From assembly GCF_021155765.1 (NCBI RefSeq), contig NC_060118.1, forward strand, positions 13,652,146-13,716,145: DNA of 64,000 bases. The letters are read 5' to 3'. Source of the stretch: Diprion similis (taxonomy: Eukaryota > Arthropoda > Insecta > Hymenoptera > Diprionidae). The notes under the pieces were generated by a model. It worked only from the letters and a program-made list of their open reading frames with translations, made no database searches and had not been told where the DNA came from. How positions within the stretch are numbered: position 1 is the first letter of the stretch; each line of letters opens with the position of its first letter. Both the position numbers and the translations under genes were made by a program. This document shows positions 24,001-39,000 of this stretch, piece after piece.

Positions 24001-27000
24001 TTGGAAAGTTTTTCCATTGTAACTAATTGTTCATATTACCATTCGATAGGATTGATTGGGTATCATTGCTCACAGATAGATTTTCGTAGCATAATTTCCC
24101 TTTGGTTAATGAATACATCGCAATCCCACACATTTGAATTTAATAATAACAATAATAATAATGAATCTAAACTGAACAAAAAAGAGTTAATAAGTTTGTA
24201 ATGTATAATTTTTGCGTTCATATAAGAAGTAGATATTATACTTTATTTAACAATTACTGAAAGAAAAAAATTTATTTATAGGTTCTTCTCCCGCAAAACG
24301 AAATCACCGGATGCAAAATCGAAAACTCCGGAACCTCAGATGAGGTCAGATATTTCCGACAGAAGCACTAAGCCGTTGCCATTTGTTAGAGTAGCATCGA
24401 GGCCAGCTCAAGTTAGAGTTTCTACTGTAAATATCCGACACATTATTATTATCGATTATGAAACTCGTCACCCAGAGTAATGTTGAAATAATGAAATTAT
24501 CGTTTTTCTAGACCGATTTGAAAGTGGTACCCCCACAAATTCCGGAACGCAATGCTCCGAAGCAAATGTCCGTTCTCTCTGGGACTGGAGTCGAAGCAAT
24601 TGGGAATGAAATATACGATGCGGATTGCTTGAAATTGATGAACGAATATTTTTACGGAGTACGAATATTCCCTGGTCAAGATCCAACTCATGTTTATGTC
24701 GGATGGGTGACTTCGCAGTACCATTTGCATACGAAAGATTTCAACCTATCGAGAGTTAGAAAATCGTCAATCGTGATCGTGGACGACTACGACAGACCAT
24801 TAGAGCAGTGAGTTGCACAAAGATCTGTAATAATTAAATGACTCTCGGAAGCAAACGAGCAGTTTTGATATTTATGTTTGTTTTGAATTGATGGAGCAAT
24901 TTCAATCGAATTTAAGGGTAGATCGTCAGAGCTGCTACATGGTGAGGGCTGACGAGCTTTACAACGAAGTAACCCAAGATGCGTCTGGTAAAGGTGCTTC
25001 GCAAGGGATGTTTGTCGGGTGTTTTGTCGACATAGCAACAGGCTGGGTGTCCTTCACCTGCGAAGGAAAAGAAACTAGTCACAAATTTAAAATGGAACCG
25101 GACACAAAGTTATTCCCAGCTATTTTCGTCGAGGCAACAAGCAGAGAAATACTTCAAATAGAATTGGGAAGAACATCTACAACGTTGCCGTTGTCAGCTG
25201 CCGTTTTACAAAACTCAGAGCGTCATGTGATTCCTCAGTTCCCCCCCAGATTGAAAGTACAATGTCTTAAACCTCATCAATGGGCCAGAGTACCCAATCA
25301 ATCGCTCCAAGTACATGCCCTTAAGCTATCCGATATAAGGGGATGGTCGATGTTGTGCGAAGATGCGATTTCAATGCTCGCCTTGCATATTCCGGAAGAG
25401 GACAGATGCATTGACATTCTTGAATTAATTGAAATGGACAAACTCTTAAGGTTTTTATTAACGCTAACTTCTTCGAGACGTTATTGCTCACTTATAATCT
25501 CCCATATCTCTTACTCATGTTCCATATTTCTTCTTCTTCAGCTTTCACGCCCATACCCTCACACTCTATGCAGCATTGTGCTATCAATCGAATTACAGAG
25601 CAGCACATGCCCTCTGTTTGCATGTAGATCAGAAGCAACTGCTCTATGCTATTCGGTCCGAATATATGTCTGGCCCGCTTCGACAAGGCTTTTATGATCT
25701 CTTAATTGCATTGCATCTTGAGTCTCATGCCACAACTATGGAAGTTTGTAAGAACGAGTTCATCATTCCATTAGGTAAGTGTCGACGTAACGGCCGTTGT
25801 ATTTTTAAACGGGTGAATTTTCTTACTGCTTAATTATAAATGATAAATTTCGTATCAACTTTTTTCAAGGGCAAGAAATAAAGGATCTCTACGAAGACCC
25901 TGACATGAAGCACAGCTTGAGGTACCTGGAAACTGAATCGGTTCGGCCACAGATGAAAATGACCGACATCGAGTGAGTATTTATTTTTCCAGTATAGATG
26001 TGAACCTTTTTACTAATTTTTCGGCATCAAGGGTACTTCCTTCCAGTGAAAATCAGAGCATCGAAAATATCCGAAACTTGTACAGTCCGCATTTCCCACT
26101 CGATGTGGTTCGTAATTACGTTATGATGGCTCTCAATGAAGCAGTGGAAGTTAATCAAGTCCATAATCGAGATCCTATCGGAGGGAGCAATGAAAATTTA
26201 TTCTTGTAAGTGTCTACATTTGCTGTACAAAAAAAAAAAAAAAAATCATACAAATTTACTTTTCATATTTTTCTATCTGCTCTGTGTACCGGAATTTTTT
26301 GATCCCAAAGTTTTGTACAATATCTTGCGTATTTCAGACCACTTTTAAAACTTGTGGACAGACTATTACTTGTTGGAATGCTCAGGAATGAAGATATTTT
26401 CAAATTGCTTATCATGATTAATCCAGAGACCTGGGATCCCACTTTTGAAAAAGGTATATAATCACGATTACTCTCAGATTTTTGCAATGCGCGAGTAACT
26501 GATTAAAAAATTGCAACAATTTCAGAGGGAAAAGATGAACATAAAAAAGGATTGCTACACATGAAGATGGCCGAAGGTGCAAAATTGCAAATGTGCTACT
26601 TGCTCCACCATTTGAACGATATTCAGCTTCGGCATCGTGTTGAGTCGATAATTTCCTTCAGTCACGATTTTGTCGGTGATCTTCAGTCCGATCAACTCCG
26701 TCGTTATATCGATATTAAACAGTCTGACCTTCCATCGGCTGTAGCGGCAAAGAAAACTAAGGAGTTCAGATGTCCGCCTCGCGAACAAATGAACGCTATT
26801 TTAGGATTCAAAAATCTAGACGAGGAAGAGAAAGAAAACTGTCCCTGTGGTGAAGAATTGAGGGAGAAAATGAACGAATTTCACGACGAGTTAATGTCCT
26901 ACGTATCTCTCCATGCACTACAGGAGGCGGCTGATGCTGCAAATGAAATAATAGAAATTGAGAAGCCAGGGGCTATGAAACGGGTTTTCAATTTCATAAA

Positions 27001-30000
27001 TGCCGTCAAGGAATTCGAAGAAGAACCTAAACTTGAACCAGAACCTGTTAAGAAAACCCCGGAAGGTGAGCCCCTGATATCGTTCGATACTATTCACCAA
27101 AAAATACTTGTTCAATGAAATAATTTCATCGTTGTTCTTATTTCACTTTACAGAGGTATTTCGCAAAGTATTAATAGCAACGATAGTCAAATGGGCGGAA
27201 GAATCGCAAATCGAAACACCGAAGCTCGTACGTGAAATGTTCAGTTTATTGGTACGTCAATACGATACTGTTGGCGAATTGATTCGAGCGTTAGAAAAGA
27301 CGTATATAATAAATAGCAAGACAAAGGAAGATGTCGCTGAAATGTGGGTGGGTTTGAGTCAAATCCGAGCACTGCTGCCTGTTCAAATGTCTCAAGAAGA
27401 AGAGGAACTGGTTCGTGAACGTCTTTGGAAGCTCGTGAACAATCACACATTCTTCCAACATCCCGACTTAATTCGCGTGCTGAGAATTCATGAGAACGTC
27501 ATGGCGATAATGATGAATACACTGGGAAGACGAGCCCAAGCTCAGTCTGATGCACAGGCACAGAGCCAGGCTGCCGAGGGTGAGGCAGCCGCCAAAGAAA
27601 AGGATACTTCTCATGAAATGGTGGTGGCATGTTGCCGATTTCTTTGCTACTTTTGCCGCACATCAAGGCAAAATCAGAAAGCTATGTTTGACCATTTTGA
27701 TTTTTTGCTCGAGAACAGTAATATCCTTTTATCGAGACCTTCGTTAAGGGGTTCAACGCCACTCGACGTCGCATATTCTTCGCTGATGGAAAACACCGAA
27801 CTCGCTCTCGCACTCAGGGAGCATTACCTAGAAAAAATTGCTATTTATTTATCTCGATGTGGACTGCAATCGAATTCTGAGTTAGTGGAAAAGGGCTATC
27901 CAGATCTTGGTTGGGATCCAGTCGAGGGTGAACGTTACTTAGATTTCTTGCGATTCTGTGTTTGGGTCAATGGTGAGTTTGATAGGTACTCCAAACGTAT
28001 TGATTTGAATATTAAATAAAAATTATGTATGTATCTACTTTCTCCCTTTTTCAGGTGAAAGTGTTGAAGAAAATGCCAACTTGGTGATAAGACTGCTAAT
28101 TAGGCGGCCAGAATGCTTGGGTCCTGCGCTTCGCGGAGAAGGAGAAGGTCTATTGAGAGCTATCATGGAGGCAAATAAAATGTCGGAGCGTATCGCGGAT
28201 CGTAGAAAGGTAGGTAATTCATACGACGGGTCTGAATGCTGGACCACGGAATCAAGGCTCGTCTCTATGCATGTAGTTTATTGTGGAAAATTCAAAACCT
28301 CAAACCGCCACCCCGTGTCCAACACACATGTGTTACCCTGATTAGTTGTTGTTCTGAAATGGTTTTCGTACTGGTTTATGTTCGTCTAACGTTGAAAACG
28401 TTCTGCAGATTTGTGTTATCGTTATCGTTATAGGTTCTTTGAACTTTGTTAGTTCGCCATTTTGTTACACGTCCCATTGTGCACCACAATATAGTCATAC
28501 TTGTGTAGAAACCCGGCCTTGCCGAGCATGTGCACGATCTGTATACTAATTGGGTATCAACTTAGATTTATAAACAGGTTCAAGACGAAGCAGAAGGAAC
28601 AGCTATGGTTATTCAGTTTGAACACCCTCTTCCCGAGTCCGACGATGACGAAGATTACATCGATACTGGAGCAGCTATTCTGAACTTTTATTGCACCTTA
28701 GTGGATCTTTTGGGACGCTGTGCTCCGGATTCTTCTGTCATAGAACAAGGTTGCAACATATTTTCTCTACGTGCTATGGATTGATCATGTTTTCGGCTAA
28801 GCTCATAGCTACTTATTACATTTTTTAGTTTTAATGTAAACGAATTTTCCTTTGTCAGGAAAAAACGAATCCCTCCGAGCAAGAGCTATTCTGCGTTCTC
28901 TTGTTCCACTCGATGACCTCCAAGGTGTTCTTTCACTACGATTTACACTGCAAAATCCTGCTGCTGGAGAGGAAAGACCTAAGAGTGACATGCCATCTGG
29001 ATTAATCCCGGGACACAAGCAGAGTATAGTGTTATTTTTGGAACGTGTTTATGGAATTGAAACGCAGGAACTTTTCTTCAAATTACTCGAAGAAGCCTTT
29101 TTGCCTGACCTCAGGGCTGCTACTATGCTCGATAGGGTCAGTAAGCTGACAGCGATTGATGTAAAATTTTTCATTAAATTATGTCGCCAAAATCGTTACA
29201 GTATCTTTTACGATTACAGAATGACGGCTACGAATCTGATATGGCTTTAGCCATGAATCGATACATAGGAAACAGTATACTACCACTGCTCATAAAACAT
29301 TCTAAGTTCTACAATGAAGCTGATAACTATGCGAGTTTATTAGATGCCACGTTGCATACAGTGTATCGTCTCAGTAAAAACAGGATGTTAACCAAGGGAC
29401 AGCGTGAAGCTGTTTCTGATTTTCTCGTGGCACTGACCAGGTAAAGAACAATCATTTATCCAGCGTCGATGATCGACATTGTTGAACATATTTTCAAATA
29501 CGCTTTTCTGTTCACAGCCAAATGCAGCCAAGTATGTTGCTAAAGCTTCTTCGGAAGTTGACTGTCGATGTTTCGAAATTGTCAGAATATACAACGGTAG
29601 CTCTGAGGGTGTGTAAAATTTATTTGGTCTCTATAGACTACCATAAACTACATTCATCTACTTGTTTCTAAAATTTTTTGTTCTTTACCATTAACTGGGT
29701 GTTCTAGCTGCTGACATTGCATTATGACCGCTGTGCCAAGTACTACGGCTCGACGAGTGGTCAAGGAGCTTACGGAGCTTCAAGCGACGAAGAGAAACGT
29801 CTGACTATGGTATTGTTCAGCAACATATTCGACTCATTATCCAAAATGGATTATGATCCGGAATTGTTCGGTAAGGCCTTGCCTTGCTTGACTGCCATCG
29901 GTTGTGCCTTACCTCCCGATTACTCACTGTCAAAAAATTACGACGACGAATGGTACGGCAGTAAGTCTGCCTCAACACAATCTCCGGATGGACCGTATAA

Positions 30001-33000
30001 TCCGCAGCCGATCAACACGTCTAGGTATCAGAGAAAACATGTTTATGTTAACAAAATAATTTAAAAGTCTACAATTATTTTATGCAAGTAGCAGCATAGA
30101 CTAAACGTTTTGAACTCTTCGCAGTGTCGTGCTGAACAATGATCTGAATTCAATAGTACAAAAATTTTCGGAGCACTATCATGACGCTTGGGCTAATAGA
30201 AAGCTAGAAAATAGCTGGACTTATGGTGAACAGTGGTCTGATGTAAACAAGACACATCCTAGACTGAAGCCTTATAATTTGCTCAATGATTATGAGAAAG
30301 AACGTTATAAGGAACCTGTCAGGGAAAGTTTGAAGGCACTGCTTGCTATTGGGTGGAGCGTTGAACACTCCGAAGTTGACGTACCTTCTACAAGTCGCAG
30401 CTCTATGAGAAGGTCGTCCAAAAGCCAAGTGAGTCAAACAGTATTTTGTACTTTCATTGCTCGTTCGATATAAATAATACCTGTTTGCATGGCTGATTTA
30501 ATTTTAATACTACTCTCTGAAATATACATTGAAAAGCGATTTATTTATTTTTTTCAACTCCCACAACACGTATCTAACTGCAAGTGTTTTTGAGGACACA
30601 CAATTTCAGACAGATGCAGCGAATCCGTTCAACTACAACCCACACCCTGTCGACATGACCAACTTGACTCTCAGTAGAGAAATGCAAAATATGGCTGAGC
30701 GTTTAGCCGACAACGCTCATGACATTTGGGCTAAAAAGAAGAAGGAGGAGCTGATCACTTGCGGTCAGTTGGATTCAGTTATTGGCAGTAAATTTTTAAA
30801 CTCGAGATATGTAAGGAACGATGATTAATTGAACCGAGAAATGGAAGCATTGACATTGAACGTATTTTCCAGGAGGTGGTATTCATCCACAGTTAGTGCC
30901 TTACGACTTGTTGACCGACAAAGAGAAACGTAAGGATCGCGAACGCTCCCAAGAGTTCTTGAAATATCTACAGTATCAAGGATACAAATTGCACAAACCG
31001 GTTCGCAGCACAACGACGGATACGGAAGTTGCCGGGGTTGGTGCAGCTGTAGAATTGCGATTTGCGTATTCTTTGCTTGAGAAATTGATTGCGTATTTGG
31101 ATAAAGCTACTATCAATATGAAGCTGTTGAAGCCTTCGGACACCTTTAGCAGGAGAAACAGTTTCAAAACATCGACAAGAGATATAAAGTTTTTCAGCAA
31201 AGTGGTCCTACCATTGATGGAAAAGTACTTCAGTACTCACAGAAATTATTTCATTGCCGTAGCCACTGCGACGAATAATATAGGAGCTGCGTCGTTGAAA
31301 GAAAAGGAAATGGTTGCTGCGTTATTTTGTAAGCTGGCGAGTCTGCTCCGTTCACGATTAGCTGCATTCGGGGCAGATGTTAGAATAACCGTTCGATGTC
31401 TGCAAGTCTTGGTCAAAGGTATTGACGCGAAATCGCTTGTAAAAAATTGTCCAGAATTTATCAGGACGTCGATGTTAACATTCTTCAACAATACGGCCGA
31501 CGACTTGGGACACACCATACTCAATTTGCAAGAAGGAAAATACAGTCACCTTAGAGGAACCCACTTGAAAACATCAACTTCTCTGTCTTACGTGAACAGC
31601 GTTGTTTTGCCTGTCCTCACCTCCATGTTCGATCACTTAGCAGCTTGCGAATACGGCAGTGACTTATTGCGTAAGTATAATGATATAAAGGTCTATGATT
31701 TTGAGCTTATGATCTATATTTGAAGAGTTTAATTACGTTGCAGTGGACGAGATTCAAGTGGCCTCGTACAAAATGCTGGCATCTCTTTACACATTGGGTA
31801 TCGATGCTACGTTAACCCATGACCGGAAGTATTTGAAAACTGAAATTGAACGAAACAAACCTAATCTTGGTTCTTGCCTTGGAGCCTTCTCCAGCTGCTT
31901 TCCAGTCGCCTTTCTGGAGCCCCACTTGAACAAGCACAACCAGTTTTCGCTATTAAATAGAATCGCCGATCACTCCCTCGAGGCTCAAGATATAATGAGT
32001 CGGATGGAGTCGAGTATGCCTACCTTGGAAACGATCTTGACTGAGGTAGATCAGTTTGTAGAATCCGAAAAAACTTATAGCGATGCCCCCCACGTTATCG
32101 ATGTCATACTACCATTGCTTTGCTCGTACTTGCCATTTTGGTGGGCTCAAGGTCCAGACAACGTCAATCCAAATGAGGGAACGTACGTGAGCATGGTTAC
32201 GAGCGACCATATGAATCAGCTCTTGAAAAATGTGTTAAAATTGATAAAAAAGAACATTGGAAACGAGAATGCTCCGTGGATGACACGCATCGCAGCTTAC
32301 ACGCAACAAATTATCATTAATTCGTCTGAAGAGCTGCTTAAGGATCCGTTCCTGCCACTTGCCGAACGTGTTAAAAAACGAACCGACAACATGTTCCATA
32401 AGGAAGAATCTTTACGTGGTTTTATCAAGTCTTCAACGGACGATACTTCTCAGATAGAAGCACAAATTCAGGAAGACTGGCAACTCCTTGTCAGAGATAT
32501 ATATTCGTTTTATCCACTGCTTATTAAATATGTCGATTTACAACGTAATCATTGGCTGCGTAACAACATCCCAGAAGCCGAAGACCTTTACAATCACGTT
32601 GCAGCAATATTCAACACCTGGTCTAAGTCACAGTACTTTTTGCGGGAAGAACAGAACTTCATTTCAGCGAATGAAATTGACAATATGGTTCTTATCATGC
32701 CTACGGCCACCAGAAGACCGACGGCGGTTTCTGATGGCACAACTCCGTCCGGAGGTGGAAAGGTATTTTTCGTGTTATTTTAAAGTCGTACTTTAACTAC
32801 TGAAATGGGTTTGTGATTAATAGAAACTGGATTGTTTGAACAGAAAAAAAAGAAACATCGGGACAAGAAACGAGACAAAGACAAGGAAGTACAGGCGTCG
32901 CTGATGGTTGCTTGCCTGAAACGATTGTTGCCTGTCGGCCTGAACTTGTTTGCAGGACGAGAACAGGAACTCGTCCAGCATTGTAAGGATAGGTTTTTAA

Positions 33001-36000
33001 AGAAACTTCCTGAATATGAAATCACTGAGTTTGCGACAACGCAGCTTACTTTGCCGGACAAAATCGATCCGGCTGATGAAATGTCTTGGCAACATTACCT
33101 CTATTCAAAGCTTGGGCAAAAAAAAGATGTGACCGAACCGGTCAAGGCTCAACAACTCGACGATGTGGTTACTAGAATTGTGGCAATGGCCAAAGTGCTT
33201 TACGGGCTTCACATGGTAAGGCACAAAAACCATTAATATCAGACAATTCGGAGCTCAGCAATTCATTAAATTTTCACACGGCCAACGTCGACTTACGTTC
33301 CTCAAAGTAGTTCTGGTCACAAACTGTTTTTTATATTCACATCGTTCAATTTACCGCTAAGATGCAGTAAGGCTTTCAAGTCTCTATGGACCATTTCAAT
33401 CAAATCATACTCGTCGAATTATTCCATGGGTTTAAATCTGTTTCACTGTGTAGAGTATCTGAAGATTTATTTTGCCGTTAATTTTCCTTATAATTTTCTA
33501 ATTTCTATGTGTACGAGTAGATAGACCATCCCCAGCAGCAGAGCAAGAGTAGCTATCGCTCGGTGGTGTCTATACAGAGAAAGCGAGCAGTTATTGCTTG
33601 CTTCCGTCAGACCTCCCTACATTCCTTGCCCAGGTATCCCACTTAGTCTTTTACTTGATTTGCTGTGTTGTTGTTTTTCAAATTCTTTAACTTTATAATT
33701 TCAGTTTAATTTCTACCCTGAGCTTGGCCAAAATTCACGAGCAAATGTTATTACACTGACCTTAATACAAACCGTTCACTCGAATCTAATTATCTATTTC
33801 AATATTTCTGATGCTGCTAAGTTTCCTATTCTATACGCATGGTTGCAAGTTTTGGACAAAGAATAATGAAAAATCGATCTTTGAAACGAATGGAAGCTGT
33901 TGCGTTTTGTTGTGATAACGTATTAGCTATACACCTGACGGGAATTCATTCTTTGCACTTCTCATGTTACTAACAATTTGAGTGATACATGTGCATGCTG
34001 CTAACTCCAGGCCACAAAACCACCGCCTTCGCGTGATGGATGGAAACGGGTATTATGTGCAGCTAGAAAAAGAGCTGCGATTGCGTGCCTAAGAAGCGAA
34101 CCACTTTACAAATTGAGGAGGTAAATTTGGTTTGGTAACTATACCAACGAGCGAGAGAGCCACGCTCATGTCAGGAGAAAATAATTGATATTCGTTAACA
34201 TTCGATAAATATTTATTTGAAAACCATCTCGAAACAAAGTCTCCGAGTCTAAAGTGGAATCACACTCAGGGCTGACTTGGATTCAGTAAAATAAGATCGT
34301 TGTTTTTGTGTGAAAGAGAAAACGTTTAACCACAGGTACCAATCTATAATATGACTTTTAACGGTAGTTAACTAATTTCCAGGCATCGGGCAATCAATAT
34401 CTTTGCAAGAACTTATTACGAGCTCTGGTTGCAAGACGAGAATGTGGGACAAGAAGTTATGATTGAAGATCTGACGGTGAGTGCGCGTTGGATAAATTTA
34501 ATTCTTCTGCACTATACCTGAGCATTTTTGTGACCGGAGAAAATAATGATATACGTAATTGGCAGCAATCATTCGAAGATGCAGAATTGAAGAAGATGGA
34601 TAAGACGGAAGAGGAAGGTAAACCTGATCCTTTAACGCAACTAGTTACAACGTTCTGTCGCGGAGCCATGACCGAACGTTCTGGAGCTCTTCAAGAAGAT
34701 CCCCTCTACATGAGTTATGCGCAAATAGTATCAAAGTCTTGTGGGGAGGAAGAAGAGGAAGGCGAAGATGAAGGAGGGGGCGAGGAGGAAGGCGCGGCAT
34801 CAATTCATGTAAGGTTAAATCTTTACTTAACCCAAACTAAGCTTTTAACACCGGGAAGTATTTTCTCGTAAGTTATGGGAATAAAGAAAAAAGAACTGCT
34901 GTTAATACTACTAATTACAATCCTCGTTTCTTCTAATCGATAACCCAAGAGGCCTATGCACAAGCTCATGGTAAGATTTCTACTAACTTATACACATTAT
35001 TAACGCTGGATCAGATATGAAAAAGTGCTTTTTATACATACTAGATTCTACCGAAATTTTAGAGTTCAAAAAAAGATCAGAGATAAATTTTTCCGATTCT
35101 TATAGGAACAAGAAATGGAGAAACAGAAGCTGTTATTTCATCAAGCTCGTCTTGCGAATCGAGGAGTTGCAGAAATGGTACTGCTGCATATTTCCGCTTG
35201 CAAGGGTGTTCCAAGCGAGATGGTCATGAAGACTTTAGAGCTGGGCATTTCGATTCTACGAGGTGGTAACATCGAGATTCAGAAGGGAATGCTTAACCAT
35301 TTGAAGGAGAAGAAGGATGTTGGCTTTTTCACCTCAATTGCTGGATTAATGAATTCGTGTAGCGTACTAGATCTGGATGCTTTCGAAAGAAACACAAAGG
35401 CGGAAGGTCTGGGAGTCGGGTCTGAAGGTGCTGCGGGTGAAAAAAATATGCATGATGCTGAATTTACTTGTGCCTTGTTCAGGTTTATTCAACTGACTTG
35501 CGAAGGGCACAATTTAGGTAAAGTTTTTTTCCCAATGTTTCTCCACTATGTCCCGATGTACCGATGTTTGGCATTTCAAACTCCAAGCATGTAAATATTT
35601 TTTCTATAGACTGGCAGAATTACTTGAGAACCCAAGCTGGTAACACAACAACGGTGAACGTAGTCATATGTACTGTCGATTACCTCCTTCGTCTTCAGGA
35701 GTCAATCATGGACTTTTACTGGCACTATTCCAGCAAGGAACTGATAGATCCAGCCGGAAAAGCAAACTTCTTTAAGGCTATCGAAGTTGCAAGTCAAGTA
35801 TTCAATACCCTGACTGAAGTTATTCAAGGTCCTTGTGCTCAGAATCAACAAGCTTTGGCACACTCTAGGCTTTGGGATGCTGTAGGAGGATTTCTGTTTC
35901 TCTTTTCACACATGCAGGACAAACTTTCCAAGCATTCTAGTCAAGTAGATCTCCTCAAGGAATTGTTAAATCTACAGAAGGACATGATCACGATGATGCT

Positions 36001-39000
36001 GTCTATGTTGGAAGGTAAATATTTAAGTTTAACTGAGCTATTTGCACGTCGCTGATCGCGAGTCAAGCTTTTGCTGAAAGAGGTTTACTGATCACTTAAT
36101 TTTATTCATCCAACTCAGGTAACGTTGTAAACGGTACCATTGGAAAGCAGATGGTGGATACGCTTGTAGAATCTGCAGGCAATGTTGAATTAATTTTGAA
36201 ATACTTTGACATGTTCCTCAAGTTGAAGGATCTTATATCTTCGCCCAGCTTCCTTGAAGTTGACATCAATAACGATGGCTGGGTATATCCGAAAGACTTT
36301 AAAGAAAAAATGGAACAGCAAAAAAGTTATACTATGTGAGTAGAATTTTTTTCATATACTCTCGCCTTCGTGACAAACAGTTCGCCCCGAATCAAGAAAT
36401 AAATAAACATTTTTGTTCGCAGCGAGGAAATCGAATTTTTACTTGCCTGTTGTGAAACCAATCACGACGGCAAAATCGATTATGTTGCATTTATGGATCG
36501 TTTCCACGAGCCTGCTAAAGAGATTGGCTTCAACCTCGCCGTTCTGTTGACAAATTTGTCAGAACATATGCCAAATGAACCAAGGCTTGCACGTTTTCTC
36601 GAAACAGCAGGTTCTGTGCTTAATTACTTTGAACCGTTCCTAGGGCGAATAGAAATTCTCGGCGGCAGTAGGAAAATTGAGCGTGTTTACTTTGAAATCA
36701 AAGAATCTAATATCGAGCAGTGGGAAAAACCTCAGATCAAAGAATCGAAACGAGCCTTTTTCTACAATACCGTAACTGAAGGAGGCGACAAAGAGAAATT
36801 GGAGACGTTTATCAATTTCTGCGAAGATGCTATATTTGAAATGCAGCACGCGAGTGCCTTGATGGCTGTTGAAGAGAGCAGCGGTATCGGAAAAGCAAGA
36901 GAATCATCTTACACCTACATGACGGAAGATGACGACGAAAGAAACAAGGATCCGATCCGAAGGGGAATTCAGGCTTTCAAAGACGGAGTTTATTTCTTTT
37001 TCTCAATGTTCTCTCCCACCAACATAAAGAACAAATTTTCGGAAATGCAGCAAATGACAATCCCGGAATTATTTGTCGGCTTCTTTAAAATGATTTTCTA
37101 TGCATTCTACTACTCTGGATTCGGTGTCGGCTGTGTTATCAGATACTTCATGAGATTATTGCTTAGTTTGATGAGAGGACCGCACATTGACGAACCAATA
37201 GTTGAGATCAAGGAAGAAGAAGAAAAACCTTTACGACTACTACCAGCCTTACCACCAACGCCTGATGATTCAAACTTGCAGGTTCGGTCGACGCGTAACA
37301 TTTTTATTTCGTCAATTTGGTCCATGGAAGTGACTTTTAACTGAATTACACGCTTATTAATAGGTCCAGGCATTTGGAATGGATATAACGAAAGAAGAAG
37401 GTGGTCAAATAAAACTAGCTCCTCACGAATCCGCTGCTTCTACACCTCAGTCAAGTATGGAAGAAACGGGCGAGAGTACGCAAGACGAAGGAGCCGGCGA
37501 AGATCATCCTCGAGGATCGGTGGATGGAATTACTACCGAATCGGAAGGACCTGTGACATTGGCAGACTTATTAGGGTACATTGATTCGCATTTCGGTTGT
37601 CATATCATTCAAGTTTGAAAATATATTTCTTGGGAAAATAGATAGTCATACATCGAATGAACAACAAATAATGAGAATATCCTTCAACAGCGGAGAACAA
37701 GCCAGAGCACAAGCAGCTGCCACAGCCGAGGCGGCAGCAGCTCAGCAAGCTGCAATGGCAGCTGTCGAGGCAGAGGCGAAACAAGAAACTGCAGCCGAAC
37801 CCTCAGCTGGCTCAAGTATCGACCTTTCCGAATACACTCACCGCATTGTGTCTTTCCTTGCCAGAAACTTTTATAATCTGAAATACGTTGCCTTAGTACT
37901 GGCCTTCTGTATAAACTTCATGTTACTCTTTTATAAGGTAATTGGTACATTGGTATATGGGCATGGTAATTCATGTGTCTCATCATTTAAGGATTAAAAC
38001 CACATTTACGACAACAATTTCGATACAAGAATCTTTTGTCAGGTCACTTCACTCGGTGAAGAGGAAAACGGAAGTGGCAGCGGAGATCCGATGGCTGACT
38101 TGTTGGCAGAGATTTCGGGCGAGGGTTCATCCGACGGCGATGGTAGCGGCGGGGAAGGGGGAAGTGGTGGCAGTAACGGAAGTTCCGAAGAAGAGGAGGA
38201 TCCTTTGGAACTTGTTGAAGTATCGGAAGACTTTTACTACATGGCACACGTGATGCGACTTATGGCTGCCATGCACTCTATTGTGTCCCTTGCCATGCTG
38301 GTCGCCTATTACCACCTTAAGGTACGGAAAGTTTTTTCTTTTTATCCTCCAAAGAACTTGTTTTCTCCAGCCAGGCAGTCATCTTTGTCAGTAGAAGCTA
38401 ACCGGAAGCTACGGAATATCTTGGATCCATTTCAGAGTATTAATTTCTCCAAACTAGGTACCCTTAGCTATTTTCAAACGTGAGAAAGAAATTGCTCGGC
38501 GGGTTGAGTTCGATGGTCTGTACATAGCAGAAACACCGGAGGAGGATGACATTAAGGCACATTGGGACAAAATGGTGATATCTGCCAAGTCTTTCCCTGT
38601 CAATTACTGGGATAAGTTCGTTAAAAAAAAGGTACGACAAAAGTACAGCGAAACGTACGACTTTGATTACATCAGTAATCTACTCGGAATGGAAAAGACC
38701 TCCTTCAGCCAACAAGAGGAAGAAGGTTCTGGATTGCTACACTTGTAAGTATAACTTCTGAAACGTAATTTATGTAGGAATAGTTTTTTTTCTTTTCGTT
38801 GCAACTTACCTATTTAAATCATCAAATTTCGACTGCTGCTACATAACGCTGGCGTTTTTTCCAGTATTATAAACATCGACTGGCGTTATCAGGTGTGGAA
38901 GGCAGGCGTCACGATTACTGACAATGTAAGGGCAATATTGGAAAAAGCGATTACTGTCTTTGCCTTGTATACTTGAGCGTGAAATTTTTGTTTTTCAGGC

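Noticed and set aside
30598..30609. Extra exon or alternative acceptor near 30585 in RyR
   Set aside because: The sequence between the upstream AAG and the used CAG contains an in-frame TGA.
34952..34970. 19-nt version of the third RyR microexon using the later AG
   Set aside because: It would shift the reading frame between two phase-0 exons.
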